A DNA stretch of 64,000 nucleotides from Porphyromonas crevioricanis (GCF_900167225.1 NZ_FUXH01000002.1:1-64000), one strand, 5' to 3'. Positions 17,026 through 26,869 are shown, numbered from the stretch's first letter. A program made the numbers and translations. Notes: generated by a model not told the origin, from the letters alone.

Positions 17026-18264
17026 ATGATGCAGATAATACTTACGAGTGTGGTTGTCTTTGTGGTCATCACACTCATCTTGGTGATAGCTTTGCTATTT
17101 GCCAAGAGCAAGCTGGTTCCTTCAGGAACAGTAAAGCTCTCTATTAACAACGACAGCAATTTGGATGTGCCTATTGGAGGAACTTTGCTAAATACACTGC
17201 AGTCCAACAATATCTTTCTCTCTTCGGCTTGTGGTGGAGGTGGTAGCTGCGGACAGTGTCGCTGTCGTGTGGAAGAGGGTGGAGGACAGATCCTGCCTAC
17301 CGAGATTCCCCACTTTACCTATAAGGAGCAGAACAACCACTGGCGATTGGCTTGCCAAACGAAAGTGAAGGAAGATATGTCTATCCAGATACCGGAGAGT
17401 GTTTTTGGGGTGAAAGAATGGGAGTGCGAAGTCGTATCGAATCGCAACGTATCCACCTTTATCAAGGAATTTGTAGTACGTCTGCCCAAGGGTGAGGTGC
17501 TGAATTTCCAGAGTGGTAGCTATGCACAGATCTCTATCCCCAAGTATGACATCAAGTACTCCGATATGGAAGTCGAAGAGAAGTTCCGATCGGATTGGGA
17601 TAAGTTCAAAATGTGGGATCTCTCTGCTCGCAATGATGAGGAGACCGTGAGAGCCTATTCGATGGCCAATTATCCGGCAGAGGGCAATATCATCACACTC
17701 AATGTCCGTATTGCTACTCCTCCTATTGACCGCAACACCCATACTTGGGCAGCGGGCATACCGGCCGGTATTTCTTCCTCCTACATCTTCTCTCTCAAAG
17801 CGGGAGACAAGGTACGTATGAGTGGGCCCTACGGAGACTTCCATATTCAAGATACCAATGCCGAGATGCTCTATATCGGAGGAGGAGCTGGTATGGCACC
17901 ATTGCGTGCTCATATACTGCACCTCTTCAAGACTCTCAAGACTGGTCGTAAGGTATCTTACTGGTATGGAGCTCGCTCGAAGAAAGAGATCTTCTATGAA
18001 GAAGACTTCCGAGAGATAGAGAGAGAGTTCCCCAATTTCTCTTTCCACATAGCTCTTTCTGATCCGCAGCCGGAAGATAACTGGACCGGATACACAGGTT
18101 TCATCCATCAGGTGATTCTTGACAATTATCTCAAGGACCACGAGGCACCGGAGGATATCGAATACTATATGTGTGGTCCTGGCCCAATGGCCAATGCCGT
18201 GAAGGTGATGCTCGACAATCTGGGCGTTGCACGAGAGCAGTTATTCTTCGACGACTTCGGTTGA
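17026..18264 (+). CDS. nqrF: Na+-translocating NADH:quinone reductase subunit F
   Basis: NADH-oxidising subunit and electron entry point. One N-terminal helix (about 5-27) is followed by a 2Fe-2S ferredoxin domain with C69, C75, C78 and C110 (SACGGGGSCGQC and LACQ). Then come an FAD domain (RAYSMANYP) and an NADH-binding domain (YIGGGAGMAPLRAH, YYMCGPGPM). It has 412 residues, the normal length. A strong terminator follows at 18351, so this ends the operon. Confidence 0.96.
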   Translation: MMQIILTSVVVFVVITLILVIALLFAKSKLVPSGTVKLSINNDSNLDVPIGGTLLNTLQSNNIFLSSACGGGGSCGQCRCRVEEGGGQILPTEIPHFTYKEQNNHWRLACQTKVKEDMSIQIPESVFGVKEWECEVVSNRNVSTFIKEFVVRLPKGEVLNFQSGSYAQISIPKYDIKYSDMEVEEKFRSDWDKFKMWDLSARNDEETVRAYSMANYPAEGNIITLNVRIATPPIDRNTHTWAAGIPAGISSSYIFSLKAGDKVRMSGPYGDFHIQDTNAEMLYIGGGAGMAPLRAHILHLFKTLKTGRKVSYWYGARSKKEIFYEEDFREIEREFPNFSFHIALSDPQPEDNWTGYTGFIHQVILDNYLKDHEAPEDIEYYMCGPGPMANAVKVMLDNLGVAREQLFFDDFG

Positions 18265-18790
18265 TGCACTGTTGGGTAGCTCCGACTTTGCGAGCTATTT
18301 AATCTCTTGTTTATCAGAAATTCGAGTTGCCCTATAGCTCTCGAAGATTACAAACGGCTGTCACTCTGTGAGGAAGAGTGGCAGCCGTTTGTTTTTGTAC
18401 AAAAGCTAATTCGGTCAAGGAACGAAGGATTTTCTCGCCTCTTGGATTATCGGATGCATTTGATCATTACACAATAAGAGGGTAGGGCTATGATAAACAT
18501 GTTGCTTAGCTCATGTTGCAACATACTTCTACCGGGAGTTCAGCCTTGACACGCCAATTGGCTGCCTATGTTGCACCTCCACCAAAGGAGTGCTGCTATC
18601 TTCAGCAGATAATTCGATAGATTCGCAATCCAAGGAAAACATATTCTGATGCAGTTGCCTTGATAGGAGGCTGCTGCGGCACAGAGGTTTGTAGAAAAAA
18701 GCCTTTCTTTGTAGCCAAGCTGTCGTAGCCGGGGCTTTGTAGTCGAATTTGTAGGCTGCGACACAGATGTTTTATTATTAAGCTATTTCG
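18265..18790. other. Intergenic region nqrF-queF
   Basis: This 526-base gap has the nqr terminator at 18351-18397, a 12-base perfect palindrome ATGTTGCAACAT (18513-18524) preceded by another GTTGC, and several TTTGTAG repeats near 18686-18755. I see no gene, no TAnnTTTG box and no preQ1-riboswitch pattern before queF. Confidence 0.5.
18351..18397 (+). terminator. Rho-independent terminator after nqrF
   Basis: CAAACGGCTG-TCACTCT pairs with AGAGTGGCAGCCGTTTG with one mismatch or bulge, followed by a T-run (GTTTTTGT). It ends the nqr operon. Confidence 0.85.
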
Positions 18791-19264
18791 ATGTATAGTA
18801 CGAAAGATAGAGATCAAGAGTTGAGTGCCCTTGGTAGCAAAGTTGATTATAAGCAGGATTATGCACCCGAAGTGTTAGAGGCTTTTACCAACAGACATCC
18901 TGATAATGACTATTGGGTGCGCTTCCACTGCCCCGAGTTTACCAGTCTTTGTCCCATCACGTCTCAACCCGATTTTGCCACAATTTATATTGACTATATC
19001 CCGGGTGAACGAATGGTGGAGAGTAAGAGCTTGAAGCTCTACCTGTTTAGTTTTCGTCAGCATGGAGCTTTCCATGAAGATTGTGTCAACATCATCATGA
19101 AAGATCTTATCGCACTTATGGATCCCAAGTATATAGAAGTACTGGGAGACTTTACCCCTCGTGGTGGTATCAGCATATTGCCCTACTGCAACTATGGTCG
19201 GCCGGGTACCAAGTATGCCGAATTGGCCGAGCAGAGATTGTTCCTCCATCAGTCACCGAGATGA
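18791..19264 (+). CDS. queF: 7-cyano-7-deazaguanine (preQ0) reductase QueF
   Basis: NADPH-dependent nitrile reductase making preQ1 for queuosine in tRNA. The 157-residue length fits the short type. Seen are the catalytic cysteine in [14 protein letters not shown] and the QueF motif [21 protein letters not shown], followed by FTPRGGISI. The last four bases overlap the next gene's start (ATGA). No queC, queD or queE is nearby. Confidence 0.93.
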   Translation: MYSTKDRDQELSALGSKVDYKQDYAPEVLEAFTNRHPDNDYWVRFHCPEFTSLCPITSQPDFATIYIDYIPGERMVESKSLKLYLFSFRQHGAFHEDCVNIIMKDLIALMDPKYIEVLGDFTPRGGISILPYCNYGRPGTKYAELAEQRLFLHQSPR

Positions 19265-20127
19265 AAATTCTTGCTATCATCAACCCCATAGCTGGAGTTG
19301 GGGAGAAGAGCCAAGTCCCTTCTCGATTGGCCAAGGCTATTCAAGACACGGACCATCAGTTGGCTGTTACCTACACCAAGAGTGCAGGTCACGCCGCTCA
19401 GATCGCACATCAGGCGATAGAGATGGGTTTTGAGGCAGTGATAGCGGTAGGAGGAGATGGCACTGTCAATGAGATCGCCTCTGTCCTGAGGCATACTGAT
19501 GTTACATTGGGCATTATCCCCAAAGGTTCCGGCAATGGTTTGGCCAGAGCTTTGCATATCCCCATGACCATCACAGGAGCTATAGATCGCATTGTCAAAG
19601 GCAATGTCCGCACTATCGATTGCTGTATGGCTAATGATCACGCCTTTTTCTGTACCTGTGGTTTGGGGTTTGATGCTAAGGTGAGCGAAGAGTTCTCCAA
19701 AGCCTCTCGGCGAGGCCCTCTGCAATATGTTTTCACTACAGTATCGGAGTTTCTCACTTATAAGCCGGAATTTTATCATCTGTGTATAGACGGGCAATGT
19801 TTTTCGCAAGAGGCCTTCGTCCTCACGGTAGCCAATGCCCCACAGTATGGCAATAATGCCTATATCGCCCCCGGTGCAAGTCTTGAAGACGGGATCATGG
19901 ATGTGGTCGTGATTAGTCCTGTGAAGCAAGTACAGGGGCCAGTCTTGGCCTTGCAGCTATTCACTGGGAAAATAGGTAGTAATAAACACCTGGATCGCTA
20001 TTCCGCCAAAGAGTTGGTGGTGGAGCGTTCTTCTTCGGGCATGGTACATCTGGATGGGGAACCGATTGAGATGGGCAAGGAAATTAAGATTGTCGTACAA
20101 CCGGCAGCTGTGCGTGTTTTTGTTTAG
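19261..20127 (+). CDS. Diacylglycerol/sphingoid kinase-like lipid kinase
   Basis: The 288-residue product has the catalytic-domain pattern of the DAGK family: [11 protein letters not shown] for nucleotide binding, [13 protein letters not shown], and [15 protein letters not shown]. The C-terminal beta domain includes [14 protein letters not shown] and HLDGEPI. The start at 19261 overlaps the queF stop; the longer frame upstream (from 19081) only shadows queF. It would phosphorylate diacylglycerol, a sphingoid base or another lipid. Bacteroidota make sphingolipids, so either is possible. Confidence 0.88.
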   Translation: MKILAIINPIAGVGEKSQVPSRLAKAIQDTDHQLAVTYTKSAGHAAQIAHQAIEMGFEAVIAVGGDGTVNEIASVLRHTDVTLGIIPKGSGNGLARALHIPMTITGAIDRIVKGNVRTIDCCMANDHAFFCTCGLGFDAKVSEEFSKASRRGPLQYVFTTVSEFLTYKPEFYHLCIDGQCFSQEAFVLTVANAPQYGNNAYIAPGASLEDGIMDVVVISPVKQVQGPVLALQLFTGKIGSNKHLDRYSAKELVVERSSSGMVHLDGEPIEMGKEIKIVVQPAAVRVFV

Positions 20128-20181
20128 CTCTCTGCTCACTGTATAATCCAACTGACAACACCTAAAACAACACAATACAAG

Positions 20182-21840
20182 ATGAAAGTAAAACTTCTAT
20201 TCGCAGCTTTGGCTGTTGCTTTGACTGCGGGTTTGCGTATGCCCGAGGCATCGGCTTGCACTAATCTGATCGTGGGTAAGAAAGCCTCGAAAGACGGCTC
20301 TGTAATGGTCTCCTATTCGGCAGACTCTCATGTACTCTATGGAGAGCTTTACCATTATCCGGCTGGCAAACATGCCAAAGGAACGATGCGTAAGATCGTG
20401 GAATGGGATACCTACAAGTATCTGGGCGAAATACCCGAGGCCCCCGAGACATACAATGTGATCGGCAACATGAACGAACATCAAGTCCTCATTGGTGAGA
20501 GTACTTGGGGAGGACGCAAGGAGTTGCATGAGCCGAATGGCATTATGGACTATGGAAGTCTGATTTATGTTGCTCTGCAACGCTCGAAGACAGCCCGTGA
20601 AGCAATTAAGGTAATGACCGACTTGGTAGAGAAGTATGGATACCACAGTAGTGGGGAGAGCTTTAGCATTGCCGATAAGAATGAGGTTTGGGTTTTGGAA
20701 CTCATTGGTAAGGGCAAGCATGAGAAAGGAGCTGTATGGGTAGCTATTCGTATCCCCGACGATGCTATCAGTGGGCATGCCAACCAAGCTCGTATACAGC
20801 AGATCCCATTCAAGGACAAAGCGAACTGCATGTACTCCAAAGATGTGGTTTCTTTTGCTCGCAAGATGGGCTACTTCAGTGGTAAGGACAAAGATTTTAG
20901 CTTCCAGGCAGCTTATAATCCTTATGATGCAACCGGCTTGAGGGGCTGCGAAGGCCGTGTGTTTGCCTTCTTCAATAAGTTTAGCAAAGATGCCAAGCAA
21001 TATGAAAATTTCATCTTGGGCAAGAGCGATACGCCTATGCCTCTCTACATCAAACCCGACCGCAAACTCTCTGTAGGCGATGTCCGTGATATGATGCGTG
21101 ATCATTACGAAGGGACATGTCTGGATATGACCAAAGATGTTGGAGCAGGCCCCTACCATGTGCCCTACCGCTGGAGACCGATGACTTTTGTTGTTGATGG
21201 CAAAGAGTATGTCAATGAACGTGCTATTGCTACACAGCAAACCGGTTGGGTCTTTGTTGGTCAGCTGCGTTCGGAGCTGCCCGACCCCATAGGAGGGGTT
21301 TTGTGGTTTGGTACGGATGATGCCGATATGGCTGTCTTTACTCCGATTTACTGTAGCGTGACCGAGGTGCCCGAATGCTATCGACAGGGCAATGGAGATA
21401 TGCTTACTTTCTCTTGGACTAGCTCTTTCTGGATTCACAACTGGGTGGCCAATATGGCTTATCACAAATACAGCTTCATGATAGAAGATATTCGCAAGGT
21501 ACAACGTGAGTTGGAAGGAAGCTACGATGCGCAATTGGTGCCCATGGCAGACAAAAAAGCATTGGAGCTTTTCGGACAAGACCCAGCTCAGGCAACGACA
21601 TTCCTCAATCAGTTCTGTGCGCTCAACTCCAATGCTGCTACAGCACGATGGAAACAGTTGGGCGAGTATCTGTTGGTGAAGTATATAGACGGGAATGTCA
21701 AAAAGGAGAAGGATGGCAAGTTCTTGCGTGATGAAAATGGTAATACCCCTATGCCTAATCAACCGGGCTACGATGAAAAGTATTATCGCAACATCGTGGA
21801 AGATACCGGAGATCATTTGCTTATCGGACCGGCTAACTGA
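20182..21840 (+). CDS. Secreted C69-family peptidase (dipeptidase)
   Basis: The 552-residue product has a signal peptide ending EASA. Directly after it come CTNLIVGKKASKDGS, in which C26 is the expected N-terminal nucleophile of peptidase family C69 (Ntn-hydrolase fold). GNMNEHQVLIGESTWGGR and FSIADKNEVWVLE are further family motifs. It probably cleaves dipeptides in the periplasm or at the surface, which suits an amino-acid-fermenting organism. It sits 54 bases after the lipid kinase, with a terminator at 21868. Confidence 0.9.
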   Translation: MKVKLLFAALAVALTAGLRMPEASACTNLIVGKKASKDGSVMVSYSADSHVLYGELYHYPAGKHAKGTMRKIVEWDTYKYLGEIPEAPETYNVIGNMNEHQVLIGESTWGGRKELHEPNGIMDYGSLIYVALQRSKTAREAIKVMTDLVEKYGYHSSGESFSIADKNEVWVLELIGKGKHEKGAVWVAIRIPDDAISGHANQARIQQIPFKDKANCMYSKDVVSFARKMGYFSGKDKDFSFQAAYNPYDATGLRGCEGRVFAFFNKFSKDAKQYENFILGKSDTPMPLYIKPDRKLSVGDVRDMMRDHYEGTCLDMTKDVGAGPYHVPYRWRPMTFVVDGKEYVNERAIATQQTGWVFVGQLRSELPDPIGGVLWFGTDDADMAVFTPIYCSVTEVPECYRQGNGDMLTFSWTSSFWIHNWVANMAYHKYSFMIEDIRKVQRELEGSYDAQLVPMADKKALELFGQDPAQATTFLNQFCALNSNAATARWKQLGEYLLVKYIDGNVKKEKDGKFLRDENGNTPMPNQPGYDEKYYRNIVEDTGDHLLIGPAN

Positions 21841-21867
21841 TCCCTACAATAAGGTATTATAAATACG

Positions 21868-21898
21868 AGCAGGCTGCAGCTGTATTGCTGTGGCCTGC
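21868..21898 (+). terminator. Terminator after the C69 peptidase
   Basis: GCAGGCTGCAGC and GCTGTGGCCTGC form an imperfect hairpin around TGTATT, followed by TTTGTTTTTG. Confidence 0.7.
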
Positions 21899-22154
21899 TT
21901 TGTTTTTGGGAGAGAAATCCTGGGAACTACTACTTTGAGGAGATCATATAAGCACATATTGGAGCTTTGTCGTATTGAGTAGTGATCTCAAAAAAAGCAG
22001 ATAAGAGAGAGCTTGTTTTTCTTCTGTTGAAGTTGGTGTGTTTTGTAAATTTTTGGCCATGGCGAAAACCAGAGAAAATAGGATAAAAGGGACTGTACAG
22101 ACAAGAGGAACCTCACCTCTTTTTTGCATTTTTCTGACACCTCAAAATGTCGAT

Positions 22155-22262
22155 GAATAGGGCATTCTGAAAGGGGGCAAATTCTCTCCTGTGAGAAATT
22201 TTGCTAACACAGGAGAGAATAATATTTTCCTCAGGAGAGAATTTTTGCTCTCTCCTGTGTTA
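22155..22262 (+). repeat. TCTCTCCTGTG repeat block, copy 1
   Basis: GAATAGGGCATTCTGAAAGG leads into TTCTCTCCTGTG (22182-22193) and its perfect inverse CACAGGAGAGAA (22208-22219). A second pair follows: AGGAGAGA (22233-22240) with TCTCTCCT (22249-22256). A related block in the same orientation lies at 59433-59550. Confidence 0.75.
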
Positions 22263-22587
22263 ATCAAAGAGCCTCCCATGAGCATCAGAAGAAGGAGAGA
22301 AAAAGAAGCCTAAAACCTCTCAATTTGGGTGGAAAGTCGAGAGAAAAAGAAATATAAAGATGTAGAAATAGATGAATAATTACACTTTTGAGGGCTCCAA
22401 CCAAACTTGCTCATTGCTACCTTTTTGTAAACAAAGCAATCCGCCGATAAAAGATGATAATACTTTAAGTTGCGCCCTGTGTTTTTATTGAGAAGAGGGA
22501 TGATGTGTTACTGCAAAAAAATCGTTTCTTCGCTCGTATAACCGAAGATCATGCAATAGCATGGTCTCATAAAAGTTGTGGTGCATT

Positions 22588-23142
22588 ATGAAATCTATTT
22601 CTTTGACAATCCTGTTTTCCCTCTTTGCCCTGACCCTGAATGCGCAAAAGAAAACGTTTCATGATTTTTCCGTAAAGACTATCGATGGAAAAGAGCTGTC
22701 GTTAGCCTCCTTCAAGGGAAAGAAAGTATTGGTTGTAAATGTAGCCTCTAAATGCGGACTTACCCCTCAATACTCCAAGCTGGAGGAGCTGTATCGTACA
22801 TACAAGGATCAAAACTTTGTGGTTGTGGGATTTCCTGCCAATAATTTCATGGGACAAGAGCCTGGCTCTAACGAAGAAATCGCAGCTTTTTGTTCCACGG
22901 AATATAATGTCAGTTTCCCGATAATGTCAAAAATCTCCGTGAAGGGAGAGGATATGGCCCCTCTCTATCATTGGCTTACTGAGAAAGAAGAGAATGGGGT
23001 GGAAGATGCCCCGGTGAAATGGAATTTTCAGAAGTTTATGATCGATGAGCATGGCTGCTGGATAGGGGTTCTTTCTCCGAAGGAAGATCCTTTTTCCGAT
23101 AAAATTATTTCTTGGATAACAGGATCACCGAATATGGAGTAA
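22588..23142 (+). CDS. Exported glutathione-peroxidase-like thiol peroxidase
   Basis: The 184-residue product has a signal peptide (MKSISLTILFSLFALTLNAQ) and a GPx fold. The peroxidatic cysteine is C56 in NVASKCGLTPQY. Family motifs GFPANNFMGQEPGSNEEI and PVKWNFQKFMID follow. Cysteine-type enzymes of this kind usually take electrons from thioredoxin. I start at ATG 22588; the open frame begins four codons earlier with TTG. It likely guards the periplasm from peroxides. Confidence 0.9.
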   Translation: MKSISLTILFSLFALTLNAQKKTFHDFSVKTIDGKELSLASFKGKKVLVVNVASKCGLTPQYSKLEELYRTYKDQNFVVVGFPANNFMGQEPGSNEEIAAFCSTEYNVSFPIMSKISVKGEDMAPLYHWLTEKEENGVEDAPVKWNFQKFMIDEHGCWIGVLSPKEDPFSDKIISWITGSPNME

Positions 23143-23250
23143 CAGACGGATATGTAAGTCCCTGTAGAAACAGAAGAGAGAGCTGCCCATTCTCTATTTA
23201 TGTTTGTGTTTGTGCAAATTGGGCGCAGTAGAAAATTTAAGAATGTGATT

Positions 23251-24255
23251 ATGAAGAGAACGTATTTATTTAGCATGCTTATCGCTTTTGCAGCGATGCT
23301 CACTGCCACCTCGGCTGTGGCTCAAAATCAAATTACTCTCACAACTTCCAAAGCTGTGGGAGAAACAATCGAATTGGAAATCAAGGCCAATGGGGCCTTC
23401 TCCGTAGAGGGAGCCACTCTTGTAGAAGGCAAAGAGTACACGATTGCCGATGCTAATGGGAAAATAATTCTCAAAGGTGATATTACCTTCTTGGACTGCG
23501 GTTCGAGCATGCTTACTTCGTTGGATGTGACGAAGGCCCCTTCGCTCTCAGAGCTTGATTGCGAGGAAAACCAACTCACTTCATTGGATGTGACGAAGAA
23601 CCTCCTTCTCTCAGAGCTTCACTGTGAGGAAAACCGAATTTCTTCCTTAGATGTGACGAAGAACGTGAATTTGACAGACCTCAATTGTTCTGCCAACCAA
23701 ATAACGTTGCTGAATGTGGTGAATAACACGGAGCTGTTGGAGCTACATTGCTCCAGTAATAAACTCACTTCGTTGGATGTGACGAAGAATACCAAACTGG
23801 AGGAGCTTTGGTGCTTTGACAATCAACTTTCTCAACTTGATTTGTCAAAGAATAAGCAGCTGACAGAGCTGGCTTGTTCTTTGAACAAGATCCAAGGACA
23901 GTCAATGGATAATCTTATAGCATCTCTACCTGTTTCTACCGAAACAGATGGAGAAAAGAGTTTCCTGGGTGTTATTGACAATACGACCGGAAAGGAAGGC
24001 AATATCTGTACAAAAAAACAAGTAGCTGCAGCTAAAAGTAAAGGATGGATTCCTCAAGAATGGAAAGGAGATGCAGGGTGGATCGATTATGAAGGATCGA
24101 GCGACGTATCCATCAAGGAAGTGTTGCCCGAGGGAGAAGCCTCAGTTGTCGCTATCTACAGTGTGGACGGCCATCGCCTTTCAGAGCTTCAGCCAGGAGT
24201 GAATATCGTTCGTCTGAACAATGGTAAGACCCGTAAGATTTTCTTTGCCAAGTGA
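23251..24255 (+). CDS. Leucine-rich-repeat T9SS-type surface protein (InlJ-like)
   Basis: The 334-residue product has a signal peptide ending AVAQ. About seven leucine-rich repeats of 21 residues follow (residues about 85-225) with the pattern LTSLDVTKN-x-x-L-x-x-L-x-C-x-x-N-Q. The final 70 residues (VVAIYSVDGHRLSEL, then GVNIVRLNNGKTRKIFF) form a T9SS-type sorting domain. The start at 23251 is set by MKRTYLFSML. The repeats resemble those of P. gingivalis InlJ. The gene at 46032 is a more diverged relative: both have a G-x-DYEG segment before the sorting domain. Adhesion or biofilm roles are known for such proteins but not shown here. Confidence 0.85.
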   Translation: MKRTYLFSMLIAFAAMLTATSAVAQNQITLTTSKAVGETIELEIKANGAFSVEGATLVEGKEYTIADANGKIILKGDITFLDCGSSMLTSLDVTKAPSLSELDCEENQLTSLDVTKNLLLSELHCEENRISSLDVTKNVNLTDLNCSANQITLLNVVNNTELLELHCSSNKLTSLDVTKNTKLEELWCFDNQLSQLDLSKNKQLTELACSLNKIQGQSMDNLIASLPVSTETDGEKSFLGVIDNTTGKEGNICTKKQVAAAKSKGWIPQEWKGDAGWIDYEGSSDVSIKEVLPEGEASVVAIYSVDGHRLSELQPGVNIVRLNNGKTRKIFFAK

Positions 24256-24294
24256 TTTGAACTAAAGAGGGTGGTTTGAGACACCCTACAAGGA

Positions 24295-24330
24295 GGGGCT
24301 GTGCCAAAATGTTTGTTTTGACACAGCCCC
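24295..24330 (+). terminator. Terminator after the LRR gene
   Basis: GGGGCTGTGCCAAAA (24295-24309) pairs with TTTTGACACAGCCCC (24316-24330) with one mismatch. It is nearly the same hairpin as at 422-455. Confidence 0.8.
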
Positions 24331-24435
24331 ATATTTGTATTGCAGAGGTACAGCTCTTCTTCAATACTCTTGAGAAAAGGAGAAATTGGGCAGGCATGTT
24401 TATCTTTGCCCCATGTACTCCGGAAGGCTATCTTT

Positions 24436-24545
24436 GAGACTATCGCTTAATACAGTAGTAGCTGTGCATTATTATCGGCATTCAGCTTTGGTGGTTGCAT
24501 ACCTCAAATATGCTCCCTCTTTTTTGCTTCCGATATTTTGCAATC
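24436..24545 (+). repeat. Dispersed intergenic repeat, copy C
   Basis: It reads GAGACTATCGCTTAATACAG, then CATTATTATCGGCATTCAGC and TTGCATACCTCAAATATGCT, then a pyrimidine-rich piece and ATTTTGCAATCT. It aligns with copies B and D. Confidence 0.6.
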
Positions 24546-24674
24546 TCTGTGTCTTACATAGTTGAGCAATAAGGATTTGACGGATATGTATCCGAGGTAT
24601 GATGTTTGCCCGGAGTTGAGTGATGAGATTTTTCTTGGATAGATCCATCCCAACAGGACAGAATATATAATCAT

Positions 24675-26144
24675 ATGAAAGTTTGTTCTCCTCTTCCCTC
24701 TCTGACAGCTTCTCGCCGTTTTTTGTGGCTGATTGGTGGAGGTCTTGGTCTATTCTTTTTGCTGCTGTGCATAGCTCGGTATATCGATTTGCTACCCTTG
24801 ACAGAGACAGAGTCGGTGCTTGATAGTCACTTGATGCAAGGCAACAAATTGCTTCGGTATGTTTTTTTCGGCTTACCCCTACTCCTGTTGCCTCTGCTGA
24901 GGAAGGGGATATTCCCCCATTCCGGCGGAAGGTATCGGCGATGGATCCCCTTTGTTGCAGCCCTCTCTGCCTACTATTGGTTCTATACACCTATGTATTG
25001 CTTGTATGGCCTGATTGTCATTGCTGCATTGGCTACTCTCGATGCTTTTGCAGAGAAGCGTAAACCCGAAAGGCCTACTTTGTTGCAGTGGGCTTGGCTT
25101 GCTTACGGTGCTCTGCAGCTTATCGGGATGCTTTGGGGGCCGACTGAATATGCCTGGAAAACCGGTCAAACGCGGATCTCTCTTTTTGTCTTTCCTCTCA
25201 TTGCTTGTCTCTACCGCCCCAAAAAGGCCGAAGTCATGCGCTTCTTTGTCCTTGCAGGGCGCCTGCTGTTTCTTTATCTGGCTTTTTGCTTTTCTGTCTA
25301 TCTCCTTTACACGGCAATTCTGGGTATGAACCCCATGATAGCTCTGACTTTCGACAAGTATTATTTTTCTCTTTCGGGGGCTCCCTTTCCTTTTGTATCT
25401 TATGCTTTGCTGTTGTCGTGGGCACATGCCATACAGCCTACATTCTCTATCTGGCTAATGCTTACAATTTGGCTCTGCAACCTGTGGATGTACCGAACTA
25501 AAGGTCCCGGAATGAGGAGTATGGAGTTACTCTTCTACTACTTGCTGATGTTTGCCTATGCTTTTGCCCAACAGACTCGCTATGGATTATTGGCTCTCTG
25601 TATATTGGGAGTATTGGTGCTGTTGCATTTTTGTTTGCTTCGATTTCGTCCGTCCGCAAGGCAAATCAGGATTTTCTCCGTTGTTCTTATGAGTTTGTTT
25701 GTCTCTGTGCTGTTTGTGTTGTGGTACTTTCGTCCAACCTTCCTTCAGGATGAGGTTCGGATGGAGCTTTTCAGCCGATGGGTAACACATTATCCCGATC
25801 GTTGGCTTTTCGGTTGGGGTACAGGAGGAGAGAAAGCCATACTCGACACTCTCCATACGCACAATGACTTTTTGTCAGCTCTTTTCAACCATGGTCTGCC
25901 GGGGCTTGCTGTACTGCTTTTTTGGATCGCGATATGGAGCTATGAGGCAATTCATACTCGTAATGCTTTGCTTTCGGCTCTGGGGATCACTACTTTGGGA
26001 CTGATGTGTATTGATGGTCCTCTTAATGCGATGTACGGAATATCCTTTCTTTCTCTCATGCTGCTTTTTTATCCTCATTCTCCACAGATATATTTGCACC
26101 CCGAGAAAGACAAAATGCCAACTCACCACCTCAATTCGATATGA
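24675..26144 (+). CDS. O-antigen ligase-like (Wzy_C/WaaL family) membrane protein
   Basis: The 489-residue product has about ten membrane helices. The family signature lies in the long periplasmic loop near residues 365-410: GWGTGGEKA, then HTHNDFLSALFNHGLPG. Such proteins either polymerise O-antigen (Wzy) or join it to lipid A-core (WaaL); sequence alone does not decide. In Porphyromonas, A-LPS is the anchor for T9SS cargo, so a ligase would connect with the many T9SS proteins here. The stop overlaps the next start (ATGA), so it forms a unit with two glycosyltransferases. Confidence 0.82.
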   Translation: MKVCSPLPSLTASRRFLWLIGGGLGLFFLLLCIARYIDLLPLTETESVLDSHLMQGNKLLRYVFFGLPLLLLPLLRKGIFPHSGGRYRRWIPFVAALSAYYWFYTPMYCLYGLIVIAALATLDAFAEKRKPERPTLLQWAWLAYGALQLIGMLWGPTEYAWKTGQTRISLFVFPLIACLYRPKKAEVMRFFVLAGRLLFLYLAFCFSVYLLYTAILGMNPMIALTFDKYYFSLSGAPFPFVSYALLLSWAHAIQPTFSIWLMLTIWLCNLWMYRTKGPGMRSMELLFYYLLMFAYAFAQQTRYGLLALCILGVLVLLHFCLLRFRPSARQIRIFSVVLMSLFVSVLFVLWYFRPTFLQDEVRMELFSRWVTHYPDRWLFGWGTGGEKAILDTLHTHNDFLSALFNHGLPGLAVLLFWIAIWSYEAIHTRNALLSALGITTLGLMCIDGPLNAMYGISFLSLMLLFYPHSPQIYLHPEKDKMPTHHLNSI

Positions 26145-26869
26145 CTGCCAATATCCAGCTTAGTATAGTGACCGTATGCTATCAGGCCAAACCCTTGCTA
26201 TCGAAAACCATAGCAAGTGTGTGGGCCAACAAGCGACCCGATGTGGAATATCTTGTGGTGGATGGAGGTTCGACAGACGGCAGTCTTGAGCTTATCGAGC
26301 AGAGCCCCGTGATCGATCGTTATGTGTCGGAGCCGGACGGAGGAATCTACGATGCGATGAATAAGGCTGTCCAGTTGGCTTCGGCCCCATGGATTATCTA
26401 CATGAATGCGGGGGATGTTTTTGCCGGAGAAGATGTCTTACGTCATTTTATGCCGTTGCTCAATGCGGAAGCCGATGTTGTATATGGTGATATCATGAAA
26501 CCTCGTGCCGATGGGAGCCTCTATCTCAAGGCTGCACATAAGCCAGGAAATTATCACAAGATGTTTTTCTGCCATCAGGCTGCTTTTACCCGTCGGAGAT
26601 TGTTGAGCAAATATCCGTTCGACACAAGCCTGAAACTCTCGGCAGACTTTTTGCTATATAAGCAGCTTTATCTGGCCGGCTATCGATTTGTGTATCACCC
26701 ACATGCTGTGGCTGTATTCGATACGCAAGGGGCAAGCAACAGGCAGCGATCTCGTGGTTTGGCTGAGAATATATCCGTAATTCGTCGCACAGATAGTTTG
26801 TTTGAGCAAATTCGTTTGCTCCCTCGTCTCTACTTTACCTATCTGATGACCCTAATTCGTAGAAAATGA
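26141..26869 (+). CDS. Family 2 glycosyltransferase
   Basis: The 242-residue protein has a GT-A fold with QLSIVTVCYQAKPLL, VDGGSTDGSLELI, the loop SEPDGGIYDAMNKAV and the metal-site region MNAGDVF. This pattern is close to WcaA-type transferases. It probably adds a sugar in surface-polysaccharide assembly. It overlaps both neighbours by four bases and is clearly translated with them. Confidence 0.9.
   Translation: MTANIQLSIVTVCYQAKPLLSKTIASVWANKRPDVEYLVVDGGSTDGSLELIEQSPVIDRYVSEPDGGIYDAMNKAVQLASAPWIIYMNAGDVFAGEDVLRHFMPLLNAEADVVYGDIMKPRADGSLYLKAAHKPGNYHKMFFCHQAAFTRRRLLSKYPFDTSLKLSADFLLYKQLYLAGYRFVYHPHAVAVFDTQGASNRQRSRGLAENISVIRRTDSLFEQIRLLPRLYFTYLMTLIRRK

Larger units (their letters stand above)
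21841..22587. other. Intergenic region with terminator and TCTCTCCTGTG repeat block
   Basis: This 747-base gap has a terminator at 21868-21898 and the repeat block at 22155-22262. The open frame of 61 codons on the minus strand at 21944-22129 lacks coding character. No exact TAnnTTTG box was found before 22588 (the closest is TACCTTTTTG near 22420). Confidence 0.55.
24256..24674. other. Intergenic region with terminator and repeat copy C
   Basis: This 419-base gap contains the terminator at 24295-24330 and the dispersed repeat at 24436-24545. No gene and no promoter box was seen. Confidence 0.55.

Noticed and set aside
21944-22129. 61-codon minus-strand ORF
   Set aside because: Low-complexity composition in a repeat-bearing gap and no start context.
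22155-22262. CRISPR array
   Set aside because: The repeats alternate in direction and spacers are short and similar, unlike CRISPR repeats and spacers.
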